From Byssothecium circinans (taxonomy: Eukaryota > Ascomycota > Dothideomycetes > Pleosporales > Massarinaceae), in contig ML977022.1 of assembly GCA_010015675.1 (NCBI GenBank), positions 209,703-273,702 of the forward strand: a DNA stretch of 64,000 nt, in the 5' to 3' direction. The notes beneath the pieces are model-generated. The model made no database searches. It was not told the origin of the DNA and was given only the letters and a program-made list of their open reading frames with translations. Position numbers and translations under genes: made by a program. Of the stretch, positions 10,627 to 22,195 are shown piece after piece (position 1 is the stretch's first letter; each line of letters begins with the position of its first letter).

Positions 10627-13600
10627 CAGACTTGTCAACAATCAAGCGGCTTGCAAGCGCTTGATTGATAGCTTGATAACTATCAATCCCATCAAGTCAA
10701 GCTCGCCTATACTAATTTTTTAGCAATCCAAGCTGAGGAGGGTCAGCTTGATTGTTTAGCTTGATGGGCTTAATTGAGGTAGCGCGTGAGGCTGCTCGTT
10801 TTGCAGCAGGAGCGATCTTATGATAGGTTTTTGGTGTTGTAGTCGTCGCAGTACTAGTACGTAATTAGCCTAACTTCTGCAACACTATACTCCCTCTACC
10901 AGCCACCTAAACAACTCACTATCGCGTTATTTTTTTTGCTCCCGTCGCCCTTATCGTATTGCCACCGCCATGCCTCCTACGAAACGCGCCTCTAATAACC
11001 TTACTCGCCCGAAGAAACGCGTCAAATCCTCCACCGCCCGCGGCACTGTCAGCTAGCCTATAGCCGCCGATAGTTAGCTATCGCCATCGCCGTCGCGTCT
11101 ATCGCCTCGCAAAGGTCTCGTAGAGGCGTCCTAGGCTTTAACTTTTAAGTCGCAACTACGCAAGTCGCGGCCTAAAGACGCTATCGTCGCGCCTACTAAG
11201 GGCAGCGAGAGGGTAACAGCAGCCTCGTCGGTAGCAACCCTAGATAATGAGACCTTGCAAGAGGCGCTAGACGCGAGCCTTATGGACGACTTTAAGGGAA
11301 TTAATTAAGGGCGTTTACGCAAGTATATGAAGCTGCTCTCATCGCAAAAGTCGCGTAAGAGCTGGATCTATTGCTATAGCTACCGCATTGCGCTGCTAAA
11401 GGACCTAAGTAAGCTATACTTCGTGTGCCGTCACTGCTATGAGCATAAGTACACAGATACTGGCGTCAGGATATATGAGACGACGCTCTCAACGTCATTA
11501 GCGCAGCGACACTTAGAGCTGCCCAAGCGCGGCCATGGCTATAGCAAGTTAGCCGTCGCTGCAAAACCTACCTGGCTACAACGCCTGCTCAAAGACGGCA
11601 ACAACTGCGTGTCGCAGAAAGTAGCTAACGAGCTCGCTGGCTTCAATACCCAGCACTTCTAGCTGGCAGCTGTTAGCTAGCTTATTAAAAACAATTACCC
11701 TCTCTTTAAGTTTAAAACACTAGCTTTTTAACGCCTCCTTAAAGCTTCTAACCCACTAGCAGAACGAGCGCTTTAGACGTCTCATGTAAGCGTCTCCTAG
11801 TACGTTGCGCGCTTATATAAGCACCTAAAGCCGCGCGTTATCTTGTAACTATCATAGGCGCTTAGCAAAGTACACCTTAGCTTTGATGGATGGATGACAA
11901 AGGGCGGCAAGCGTGGCTTTCTAGGCGTTATTACGCACTTTATTAATAGTAGAGGCGACCTGTAGGACTTACCTATAGCGCTGCTCTAGCTAACAGGCGC
12001 TCACAGTGGCGAGAGGATAGCTAAGGTCATTATAAAAACGCTGCAGGACTTTAAGATTACGTCGCAGTTAATTAGTTACTTCATGCTTAATAACGCTACT
12101 AATAATGACAGTACTATTATAATATTAGCTTAAGAGTATAGTTACAATGTTACCTACTAGCGCCTCTGCTGTGGACCTTACACGCTTAACCTTATCAGCT
12201 AGACGCTCCTCTAGGGCAAGGGCAGCGCCGCCTCATTTAATAATAACGTATAAGAGCTCACTAACGAGCACAACTTTATAGAGGAGTAGAGGCGCGTAGG
12301 CCTACTTAGCGTACTACTTAGTATTATGAACTACATTAAAACGCCGCAATAGCATAAGCTCTTTAAGGACTTCTAGCGCTTCGCCTACACTAAGCTGCTA
12401 TCTAGCGCGTTAGCTGATGATTATAAGATCCTTAAGCCTATTAAACCTATTATTACGCGGTGGAACTTATACTACTTATGCTTTAAGCGTGCTATAAAGC
12501 TATAGTTTACAGTTAACGCCTACGCTACTTACTATATATAGCGGGTGCAAAGGGAGGACACGTTTGCGCAAAGTCACGGTAACAAGCTGCTAGTTGCGCA
12601 GCCGTAGATGTGATCAGACGGCCTTACAGGTGCTGATTAGGCAGTAATTACAGAGTACATGGACATATTAAAACCACTCAAGACTACTACAAAGCACCTT
12701 GAAGGGCGCGGCAAAAGCGGTAGCTTTGGGGCTATTACTAAGATAATTCTAATATTCAAATACCTCCTTACCTACTACGAGCAGCGCGTTAACGCGTATG
12801 AGGCGGTTAACTATAACGAGCATGATAAGTCGCCTAAGGATCATATTGCAATTAACTTGCGCGTAGCTTAGTAGAAGGCTGATGACTACTACTCTAAACT
12901 AGATGACTCGCCCGCGTACTACGCTGCTACAATACTCTATCCAATGTATAAGTACTACTGCGATAAGGCGTGGGCTAAGAAGCCCGACTAGCTCGAGGCC
13001 AGTAACGCTAGCTTTCAGGCGCTCTGGGCGCAGTACAACACCTCACCGCGCGTGGTAAGGCTGTCGGCAGTAATCCTAAGTGATATAGACGACGCGATCA
13101 ATAGTATACTTAACCCTAGTACTGCCAGCAGCCTTACCGCTAACGAGGACGAGTTTAAAAGGTGGAAGCGCAGCGAGCCAGCAGCNNNNNNNNNNNNNNN
13201 NNNNNNNNNNNNNNNNNNNNNNNNNNNNNNNNNNNNNNNNNNNNNNNNNNNNNNNNNNNNNNNNNNNNNNNNNNNNNNNNNNNNNNNNNNNNNNNNNNNN
13301 NNNNNNNNNNNNNNNNNNNNNNNNNNNNNNNNNNNNNNNNNNNNNNNNNNNNNNNNNNNNNNNNNNNNNNNNNNNNNNNNNNNNNNNNNNNNNNNNNNNN
13401 NNNNNNNNNNNNNNNNNNNNNNNNNNNNNNNNNNNNNNNNNNNNNNNNNNNNNNNNNNNNNNNNNNNNNNNNNNNNNNNNNNNNNNNNNNNNNNNNNNNN
13501 NNNNNNNNNNNNNNNACTAAGGCTAGCGCTAGTACAGGCTATCAAGCCTATCAATCAAGCCTCAATCAAGCTCACGATCTCAGCTTGTTAGCCCCAACAA

Positions 13601-13678
13601 TCCAAGCTGACGCCCTCAAAAAACGACCAATCCAAGCTAACACCTCAGCTTGGATTGGCTTGATTGTTGACAACTATG
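10627..13678 (+). mobile_element. hAT-superfamily DNA transposon, RIP-inactivated
   Basis: The ends are 21-bp inverted repeats (10627-10647 and 13658-13678) with two mismatches, bounded by the 8-bp duplication ACCATGGT. The transposase frame starts at the ATG at 10970 (MPPTKRASNNLTRPKK) and runs to the assembly gap. It shows a zinc-finger-like region (FVCRHCYEHK), then FDGWMTKGGKRGFLGVITHF, and the C-terminal hAT dimerisation region near 12900-13180 (YYAATILYP ...). Stops are frequent and nearly all TAG or TAA at former Gln or Trp codons, with only occasional TGA, so the frame itself is little shifted. Both ends carry clustered copies of GCTTGAT/ATCAAGC, probably subterminal transposase sites. 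Length 3052 bp including 330 N. It cannot make transposase. Confidence 0.88.
13186..13515. other. Assembly gap of 330 N inside the hAT element
   Basis: A run of N. Open frames drawn through it are meaningless. The true length is unknown. Confidence 1.
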
Positions 13679-13686
13679 ACCATGGT
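13679..13686 (+). repeat. Target-site duplication of the hAT element, right copy
   Basis: ACCATGGT, identical to 10619-10626. Confidence 0.8.
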
Positions 13687-14102
13687 ACCTTAGGATCTGG
13701 ATCACCCTGAGTGGAGTCAATGGTACGAATTATTTACGGCCGCAACAACCGCCGGCTGAAGAGCAATAGGTGCGTATACATGTTAACTTGTTATGAATCG
13801 TCAACTTTGACCTCAGAGCACGTGACCCGATATGAGGAGCTAGACCGAGTATGTATCTACTAGCTCTAAAACGGGTGGAAACTTATTTGGGTGCCAAGGC
13901 ACGCTATGATCCATGTGGTGCTAACTTGTTAGGGTCGCGTCCCAGCTCCAGGCTCCAGCTGGTTAAACCAACACGTCCCTGTGATCTTTCCCTAATCGCA
14001 TTTTACCACAACACTACCGGACAGCGCCTGACTCCCCTTGATGCCTTTCGAAATTCTCTTTATGACAACCCTCTTGCTGGCTACACGATCGAAGATACCA
14101 GC
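13687..14102. other. Spacer and likely promoter of the F-box gene
   Basis: The frame open from 13851 runs through here, but I place the start at 14103 because that ATG matches the start of the paralogous relic at 5746. Nothing else seen. Confidence 0.4.
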
Positions 14103-14438
14103 ATGCCCCACCTCCTCGACCTTAGCACGGAGTTACTACTCTGTGTGGCTTGCAACCTTCACCAGACCGACCTGCTCAATGTATCACTCACCTGCAAGCG
14201 TCTTCGCATAGCAACCGAGCCGGAACTCTTTCGAACATACAAGAACCCAATGTACGCTTCCGAATCGTTACTATCCTTCATAAAACTCCTACTACGGCGG
14301 CCCGAAGTCACGAAATACGTGCAGAAGCTGCACCTAAATGGGTGGCAATGTCTTGGCCACTACCGTCCATCATATAACGAAGATCTTAAAAGTTTTCGCT
14401 ACGTACTTGAGAACTATCCGGAGCCGAATTCTACCGAT

Positions 14439-14440
14439 TA
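14439..14440 (+). repeat. TA target duplication, left copy
   Basis: TA directly before the 48-bp inverted repeat. The second copy is at 16563-16564. TA duplication is the rule for the Tc1/mariner/pogo superfamily. Confidence 0.85.
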
Positions 14441-14488
14441 CCGTGCCCGTGCGCGCAGCGACCCACGTCGCGCAACGATCCACGAACA
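14441..14488 (+). repeat. Left terminal inverted repeat, 48 bp
   Basis: Identical by eye, in reverse complement, to 16515-16562. The match ends at the 49th base. Confidence 0.9.
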
Positions 14489-16514
14489 ACATGCTCACCA
14501 CTTCAAAGATGAGGTTATTAAGCCACCCACAATAGCTATTATCACGAGATCTTTTAGTGGAGTAATAAAGTAACGCTTGCGATCAATTTGTACTATTTAT
14601 ATTTGCGCGGAAGGTTGATAGTACGGCCACGAGAGTTGACTTTAGGTGGAGCAGCTGGTGCAGCTTCTGGGGACGCCGCGACAGCTGCAGAGCCGCCACT
14701 GCGTCTCTGGCGCTTATGCTTTGATGGAGGAGGACCTGAAGTTTTGCGCTTACCCTTTTGGGTAGTTTGAGATGCTCTCTTAGTGTTTTGGGCTTCGATT
14801 TGAGTAGCGCGCGCGGCCTCTTTCTCGGCCTTCTCCCTCTCCCTTACCACCTTGGCTGCCTCTCTCGCCACACGTCTCTCCTAAGCCTGCTGCTCTCTAT
14901 AGAGCTTGGTAGCAGCAGCGAGCTCCTTCCTGTTAGCCTTTGCAAGCTACTCCTCATGCTCCTCTCTCTGCTTTACTGTCTCTCGTGCTCGTGCCTCTCT
15001 GATCTTGCGCGGAGACTAGAAGACAGCTCCTCCATGATACTCCTCTCGCTGCTGCAAGTCAAGAGGTTTGCCACGCTTCTTATGCTTCTCCTTAGCAGTA
15101 AGCGCCTCTCTTAGCCCGTCGTTCTCATGGTATAGTAGCTCGTTTTAGACCTAGAGTTAGTAGAGAGAGAGACTTAGCTACTTTAACTCCTTTGCGCCTT
15201 CATCCTTCACGGCAGAGCGTATGAGACGGTCCATTTAACGCCAGTCGCTCTCCTTAAGAGCTGAAGGACCTGCTTTATCTTCATCCTGCTCCTTAGACTC
15301 CTCCTGGGTGAAGCGTTTAAGTATAACCTCTGGGTCTATAGGCCATATACTAGTAGCTTCAAACGACTTAAGGATAGTCTCTGTCTTAAAGGAGGACTCC
15401 CACGCTCTCTAGAACAGTAGGAAGAAGTCTCCCTTCTTAACTAGTACTAGCCCTTGGCTCCTCTGGAGGTGGGTGGAGAGCTCCTTAGAGTAGGCGGTAG
15501 AGAGAGGTTTAAACAGGACTACGTTGAGAGGTTAAAGCGTATGGGTGGAGTAAGGGGGAAACACAGCTAGGAGTATGCGATAGGAGTCGCAGTAGTTAAT
15601 AAAATCTTGCGTTAAGTGGCTCCCATGGCTGTCAAGGATGAGGAGTCGCTATGCTCGTCGCGCTTTCTACTTTGTGCAGCGATTAAAGACCTGTTTAAGC
15701 CATGCTAACCCAACGTCGTTGTTACTCTAACCTGAGGGAGATGAAGCTATAAAGACCTCGTGTTTCCTGGCTTTAATATTGGCCACCCAGCTTAATTGCA
15801 GTGTCCCCAATGAAGCCGCATAGATAAGACCCGGTGGCAGAGCCTCCCCATTAGCGCAGACAGCTGCTAAGAGGGTGATCCATTCATGAGAGCCATCTTA
15901 GAGTGCCGCCTGCACCTCTTTTCGCTCCCACATCTGACGACTGAACACTCGTTTTGAGCGTCCTGTTATACCTATTATGAAGCCCTTCTCGTCCATATTA
16001 TAGGTGTGGCGCGGCTGTATGTCGTACTGCTTTATCTTCTAATGTAGCAAGTCAAAGTATAGCTTATACTTGATGTTTAAATCAGCGTTGTGGTGGAGAG
16101 AGTCAATTCCAGATGTCCATTTAGAGATGAGATGGTGGCCATGTCGGTCAAGAAAGCGGGTAACCCAAGCGTCGCTCACGGGCTCTGTGGCTATCGAGGA
16201 TGCGAAATTTTGTATCATCTCTCTTATAGGAGGCAGCCCTCTCTTTATAAGGTCTTTAATATAGCTCACAAGCTCTAACTCTTGCTGTGGGTTGAGTTTG
16301 TGTTGATCAGTATCCTTAGCTTCCCGTGGGCGCTGACGACCTTGGTGTCTTCGGGACAGCGTACTGTGCGGCACATTGAACTGACGAGCAATTGCCCTAT
16401 ATGAGAAGTGTTCTCCTGGTTCCAGCGATTCGATTGCTGCAAGCGCGTCGTCAATTGGTGCCATAGTGGTAGAGTTACGACGCGTTGAAGTTTAGGATTT
16501 GTCTGGTGTTTTGG

Positions 16515-16562
16515 TGTTCGTGGATCGTTGCGCGACGTGGGTCGCTGCGCGCACGGGCACGG
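16515..16562 (-). repeat. Right terminal inverted repeat, 48 bp
   Basis: Reverse complement of 14441-14488 without a mismatch. It is followed by the TA copy at 16563-16564. Confidence 0.9.
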
Positions 16563-17795
16563 TACGATCTTGTCGCCCAGGCAGCAAAGAACGCTGGGAT
16601 AATTGATACGATTCTCCCGTACGAAGAGAAGAGTGAAATACTCACTGTGGCATACGGAATGATACTCGGTACCGCTCCTACGCATGACAACCTGGACAGT
16701 TATTTCCTTAACTTGAGTTATACCGCCCAGAATGTGTCCTATGACAACCATTACTGCCAGCTATTACGTGCGGGGATTGAAGATCCTCATGTCGCGTTGA
16801 TCCTCCATCTACTACCAAACGTTCAGGTTTTGAAATTAGAAGATGTGCCGGACGATATTTCGCTTCCATGGAAAATGCCTCCGCATCGCTTTCCTTCACT
16901 ACGCCACCTAACTGTGCCTACTCCTGAAAGTAGAGTCTTGCGGTCACTTGGTTTCTGGGAGGAACTACTGAATGAAACTCGACTGAGAACCTTGAAGTGC
17001 TGTCAAGGCGGCGATATAGCGAACCCACCCGAAGAGGACAGGCCTTACCCACCGTCGTCAATAACACCCGGGACTTCAAGTGTCACCCGACTTTCTTTTT
17101 GGAATTGCAATTACTTGTCGCTCAACGACATGCGGATGCTTGTTCAGGCCTGTCGCCAGCCGAAGAGCTTCCATCTTTACAACACTGGATGGCACGACGA
17201 TGACCTCCATTACAACCATTACAACACCGCTCAGGATGTGGTGGAGTTGTTGGACCTACAGAAAGACAACCTCGAAGAGCTTTATCTAGACCCAGATGAA
17301 CAACGTTTTAGGGAAACATCAGACTATCACATCGTCTCGTTATCACACTTCGCATCACTCAAGAGATTGGGAACTACACCCCATGTATGGAGCCACCGGA
17401 TGCGGGGTGAGACCATAGACGAGGGGGAGGAAAGACTTCAAGATGAGCTCGATCTCGCTGAACGCCTTCCAAGGTCAATCGAAACCCTCATCTTCCCGCC
17501 TGGCGACAGCCGATCTACCATGCTACCTTCCCAAATTTGCAAGCTGGTCGAGACACGCGATCAACTGTTACCTAATCTATGGAAGCTAGCTGTCTGTTCC
17601 GGCGGACCTTTGGTTGATCACAAGTATGACAGCATGATCAGAGTTTCAAATGATGACAGCAGTCTTGATTTCGAAATCATTCCTGAGGCCACTCCCAGGG
17701 GTGGCTACACATCGACCATTTTCCAGCATCCCACGGACAGTTCGTCCCAACCTGGAGCACATTGGGCCGGTACAAAGTATGCCCTCCGCAGATAG

Positions 17796-20626
17796 CTACA
17801 GCGAAGGATTCTCGGGAGCAACAAACTCCAACACCTCGTTCCGGAAGGTACAGCAAAAGCCAAACTTCGAATGGAAATTGTACGGGTATTGGTACTCACT
17901 TCAGTATTCTTTTATGTGACTCCTCCACCTACGCCTTTGTCCCCGTCTTTATGAACACCGGATCCTCCCTGGAAACCGGCGCCCTAACGCAACGACCTAT
18001 TCAGCCAATCCCACCAATTACCCGTTCTACCTATTTACCTCTTCTGCATCTGCTGTCTCCGACCCCAGACCCCTGCGCGCGCCTTCCACGTCTCGCCTCA
18101 CTCCTTCCTACTCGGCTTCTGCGCTATAACTTCTTTTCTCCCTGATATTGAGAGAGTGGCGATGCAGGGTGAGAAGTGAGGAAACGTTTACGAGATAAGT
18201 GCGCGGTGATAAGAAAGAGATGCGACCATTAGTGCGAGACACTTTTGAATGGCAACCGGAAGATTTAAGGCGCCATGGGAATGAGAGGAGAAACATATGA
18301 AGTGGCGAATGAATGTGACTTGGCTGAGAACGACTTGTAGACGGAACGGAGTAGCTGAGGCTGACGGTCACGAATAACGGGACCCTTTATTGAATCTCTA
18401 ACGCTAGTAGCAGCGCGAAGATCGAAGTAACCACAATATCTGCTATCAAGTTTTCCAATCGCCGTGGAACAGGAGTGTACGATGGGTGAACTGGAGAAAT
18501 TGCCGAGTACGGATTCGGTGCGGTTGGAGAGGAGGGATATAACGCTTATCCCTTGATGAGAAGCAGAAGGTTCCTTTCTGTGGCGCTGGTCCGGTCGGGT
18601 ATTCGATCAAGAATCGGTCTGAAGTTTTTGTCCGAAGTTCAAGAAAGCGAGAGTGTTGGGTGGGGCGGATTTTGACGACGAGCACGAAGGGAACGAATGT
18701 GTGAACGAAGACAGAATTGCTGTATGGAGGTTGCAAGGCAGGCGGCATGCAGGGGCAGGATGCGAAGGCGGTGTTGTGGGAGATGCAGTGGAGGGTTGAA
18801 CAAGGAATCATCAATGGTGTAGAGGAGTCTATGGTCACTGTCATTGCATGAATTTGAGGCAAGAGATCTACCAACTGGCGAACACTTTTCGAAGAAGGAG
18901 TCTTTGTCATCCATGGGTCTTGCTGAATGTTACCTCCTCTGTGGTAGTTGAACGGACCTTTTCTTTCTTTGCAGCGCATACGCACCCTAAACTATCTTCT
19001 CATTTAGCGTACCCCAGATATCGCACGGAACCAGATCCTCAATGACCACCACTCCATCTCGATTAAGTGCGCACGCGGAAATGTAGAGGTTACTCTGATC
19101 GAGCAATTTATCTTGGACTTAGACGTGGAGGGCTTGATCGAGGTCAGTATCGTGGGTGGAGACGTGGTGGATGTTTAAGGGGAGGTTTGACGTAGTTAAT
19201 TGATGGGATAAAATAAACTGTGTATACGAAAAGAGTTTGGCGGGAAAGAAGTATGCTTCTGCTGAAGAATGGAGGTCATGACCGAGTTTAGCCTTAGTAT
19301 CCCGTCTGCGCTAAGCCCAGAAAGGGAACGGAGCGCACGATACCTAAGTCAACGTTTCCCTTGCTCTTTGAACCTTCATAAGAAGAATATTGGAGCTTGT
19401 AAGTTGTAATGTCAATTCAAGGCGCAGGATACACGGAGTCTGACATCGTTCTGCCTAGTTACACCCGGCGGGCATTGTTTGCCCACTCAGCTCAGAAGGC
19501 TCCCAACAACAAAAAGGCCCGAACAAGGGCAGCACAGAAGAGTATGGACGTGCGATTTCGAGATGATAAAATGGACGCGTTCAAGCAGTATGATCTGAGA
19601 TGGGCAGTGCGGAGGTAGATAAGAAACTTGGAAACGATAGAGGATGACGACGTTGAGAAGAATGGATAATCCTCGTAGCTGTTGACCTGGCTGCTCCTAG
19701 CGTGCATTGTGACATGGCCATTATGATTGACATGGAAACACGGTCTGCGTCCCACAAAGATGGAGTTTTTGGAGATGGAGATATCCACAAGCTGTAAAAC
19801 AAACGGCTCCGGGGGCACATGAAATAAACATCTCCCCATGAATTTGAGGTTGCGTAATGTGTGGGTCCTCGGACACTTCACGCCTCGCTCTCATTATTAT
19901 TTAAGTGTTGCCAGTAGTAACGTACCAAGCCCATGTCAATCCCAATCTAGCATGTTTTGACCACAACGATAGGCGGGGCCGATGAAACTCTGGTCGTTGG
20001 TGGTGTTGGGTGGTGGACGGCTAACGCCACGGTCCCCTAAACTCGGCCAATATAAAAAGGTGGCGCGGGCTGATGCTGCACTGCTGCAGGGGCAAGCGGG
20101 TCCATCGTACGCACTGTGGAGAAACGTGCGACATGGTCATCCTTTCCCGAGGTCTGGGGCACCGCCAAGCGCGTTACGTGCCTGCTACGTGCATGCATCC
20201 ATTCCTCACAGCGGGCAAGCAACTCCACAACTCGCTCCACTCCACCTCTTCGACCTGTTTCTTGCATTCATTGTCGATATTAACGACTTTGGAAGACATA
20301 CAGTGATAGCCAGCGCAGCTATTATACCCGCGCAATCTACCCGCTACTCCCATTCTCTACCGGCCCCCGCACGCTCGCCTTGCTTGCGTGACATTGCTCA
20401 CCCCCGAACACCCGCTCTGAATCCCAAACGCGACGCCCGCCTTAGGCCCTCGAGGCTGAGTGTCCGCAATCCATCCATACTGCGCCCATATACCAGATAT
20501 ACTTTGTCTTTCTAGCCGGCTTTCAAAGAACGTGAGAGCAAACGGCTTAAGTGCTGTGACTTCCCCGCTCTTCTTTACGCCACTACCGCAACACCGCAAC
20601 ACCTCGATACCCACATATCCTGCACA
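17796..20626. other. 2.8-kb spacer without a convincing gene
   Basis: Frames of up to 179 codons exist (18446-18985 minus, 19982-20515 plus), but their translations are low in structure and unlike protein. A TATAAAAA at about 20050 and the pyrimidine-rich 300 bp before 20627 probably belong to the glutaredoxin promoter and leader. A 69-codon frame at 19409-19618 plus is the only other candidate, and weak. Confidence 0.35.
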
Positions 20627-21492
20627 ATGCCTTCCCAACGGAGAATGAGGGCCTTTGGCCTGTTCCTCTTCCTCGCCATTGCCATCACGCTGTACATGAC
20701 CAACTCCGCGCGACAGACAAGGAACTCGGCCTTCTACGTCAAGACACAGGAGGCGCTGCAAGCAAGGGAGTACATGGAGGCGACAAAGCAGCGCGACGCC
20801 GAAAGCGTGGAGTCGCGACTGAAAGAAGCCGAAGACACGGCCAAGAAGGCAGCGAACGAAAAGCACGACCGATATCTTGAATCGGTGGGTGGAGGCACCC
20901 CAGAACAGAAGGGCAAGAGTGTGGGCGGCGGCAAGTTCAAAATACAGGATGGCGAGCAAAAGGGCGTGCCGGGCGTCGCTACCGTCGGCGGCAGACCGAG
21001 GGACAAGCTATCGAGCAAGGAAAAGGAAGCGGAGTCGCCCGAAGACCACGAAGTTGAGGTTGAGCTCAATGCCATTCTGAAGAAGAGCCCAAGTACGTCA
21101 CCCAATCCCATACCCACTCTCCAATGGCCATGCTAATCCGCGTCGCAGTCATCATCTTCTCCAAATCCTACTGCCCGCACTCGCAGAAAGCCAAACACAT
21201 CCTCCTCGAAAAATACACCATCGTCCCCACGCCCTACGTCGTCGAGCTCGATGAGCATCCCCTCGGCCTCAAACTGCAAGAAATGCTCGCCGAGAAGACG
21301 GGCAGACGCACCGTTCCCAACGTCCTTGTCCTGGGCATGAGCATAGGAGGCGGCTCAGAGATGCAGGACTTTGACGAAAAAGACCAGCTGGCCACCAAGA
21401 TCAAGGGGGTTGGCGGCAGCCGTATCACCGAGGTGGAACGAAGGATGGCGGCACAGTCGGAAATGCGGAGGCGGCGGGTGATGCGTGCTTGA
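20627..21492 (+). CDS. Membrane-anchored monothiol glutaredoxin (Grx6/Grx7-like), 269 aa
   Basis: Two exons: 20627-21092 and 21149-21492. The 56-nt intron has GTACGT, GCTAAT and GCAG. The N-terminus has a positively charged start and one hydrophobic anchor (AFGLFLFLAIAITLYM), then a charged coiled stretch of about 120 residues. The C-terminal glutaredoxin domain carries the active site SYCPHS (one Cys, hence monothiol), the cis-Pro region RRTVPNVLV, and GGGSEM in place of the usual GG(S/C)D glutathione-binding loop. Yeast Grx6 and Grx7 have the same layout and work in the ER/Golgi lumen in redox balance, so the same place is likely. It sits alone between spacers. Confidence 0.88.
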
Positions 21493-22195
21493 TTGAAGGA
21501 TGCTGATAGTGCGTTTGCTTGCTTTGTAACTGCGCTCTTCAATTCGTTTGTCTATATTCATGAAGGCTCTTGAGCGGCGTCTCATGGGAATCGAACATGA
21601 ATGGGCATAGGTAGGTAGGGAGGTGGTCATTTTGGCTACGTGCTTTTTGTTCAGACTAGGCCCTCATAATGGATGGCTGTCGGTATACCCCAGCATGTAA
21701 TGCGATGAACAAACGCCTTTTTTTTACTAGGCTTTCTTGCATATTTTCTATCTACTTTCTATTTCTTCGGGTGACTCATTGGAATCAATGGTTGAGCAGG
21801 TCGGGCATCCAGGCTTCGCGTGAGTTCGTTCCCGCCCCTCCTTTCCCTTCTGTTTTGCTGAGGAGGGAAAGCACACAGCAGGCCAACCGCCACGGCTACA
21901 ACAGGCTCAATTGGACCGCCCTAGAAAAGACTGCACTTTCGTTTGTCGCCGAAGAGCAATTGCCCTATTTTTCGATCCTTGGACCTATCAACGAGCAAAG
22001 CCCGCCAGCCCATCGGCACGTGACCACCTGAGCACGCCGACCCTCACACCTCCCGTGCGTTCCTCTGCCCACTTTTTATAAAAGTCCCCTTCGCTCCCTT
22101 CGGTCCCCCGCACACAACGATTCCCCCTTACATGACCCACATACACACATCACTATCAACACCCACCCAACAGCGACGACCCCTAATAGTACGCC
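21493..22195. other. Spacer with promoter of the next gene
   Basis: TATAAAA at 22077-22083 lies about 113 bp before the ATG at 22196. No gene seen in the rest. Confidence 0.4.
22077..22083 (+). promoter_or_regulatory. TATA box before the Cys-rich protein gene
   Basis: TATAAAA in a pyrimidine-rich setting, followed by an ACACA-rich leader up to the ATG at 22196. Confidence 0.45.

Larger units (their letters stand above)
14441..16562 (-). mobile_element. Complete pogo/Fot1-type transposon inside the F-box gene
   Basis: The ends are perfect 48-bp inverted repeats (14441-14488 and 16515-16562) starting CCGTGCCCGTGCG, bounded by TA. The transposase is on the minus strand from the ATG at 16464. 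It begins with a helix-turn-helix (FSYRAIARQFNVPHSTLSRR), then a CENP-B/Tc5-type DNA-binding segment (WVTRFLDRHGHHLISKW). A DDE domain follows: YNMDEKGF near 15990, RLLILDSHGSH near 15640, and LQPLNVVLF downstream. A basic Lys/Ala tail ends near 14590. The frame is broken by scattered stops: TAG after residue 141 and near 15730, 15675 and 15650, and one TAA near 15898. All fit CAG, CAA or TGG turned into stops by RIP. Length 2122 bp. The element lacks a functional transposase of its own but keeps intact ends. Confidence 0.9.
14103..17795 (+). pseudogene. F-box/LRR-like protein gene split by a pogo transposon
   Basis: The left part (14103-14440) starts MPHLLDLSTELLLCVAC and carries an F-box (LLNVSLTCKRLRIATEPELF). 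The right part (16565-17795) continues to AHWAGTKYALRR and a TAG. The codon split by the insertion is TAC: TA at 14439-14440 is the target site and C is at 16565. Removing the element and one TA copy gives a single open frame of 522 codons with no stop, so the two halves are one gene. The C-terminal part has spaced hydrophobic repeats (VQVLKLEDV, LTRLSFWNC-like, LEELYLDPDE), similar to the irregular leucine-rich repeats of fungal F-box proteins that select targets for SCF ubiquitin ligases. Both halves look undamaged, so the insertion seems to be the only lesion. Confidence 0.8.

Noticed and set aside
13015..13710. Long open frames across the assembly gap
   Set aside because: They are open only because N cannot make a stop.
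18446..18985. 179-codon minus-strand frame as a gene
   Set aside because: The translation lacks protein-like pattern, has no domain, and overlaps other equally open frames.
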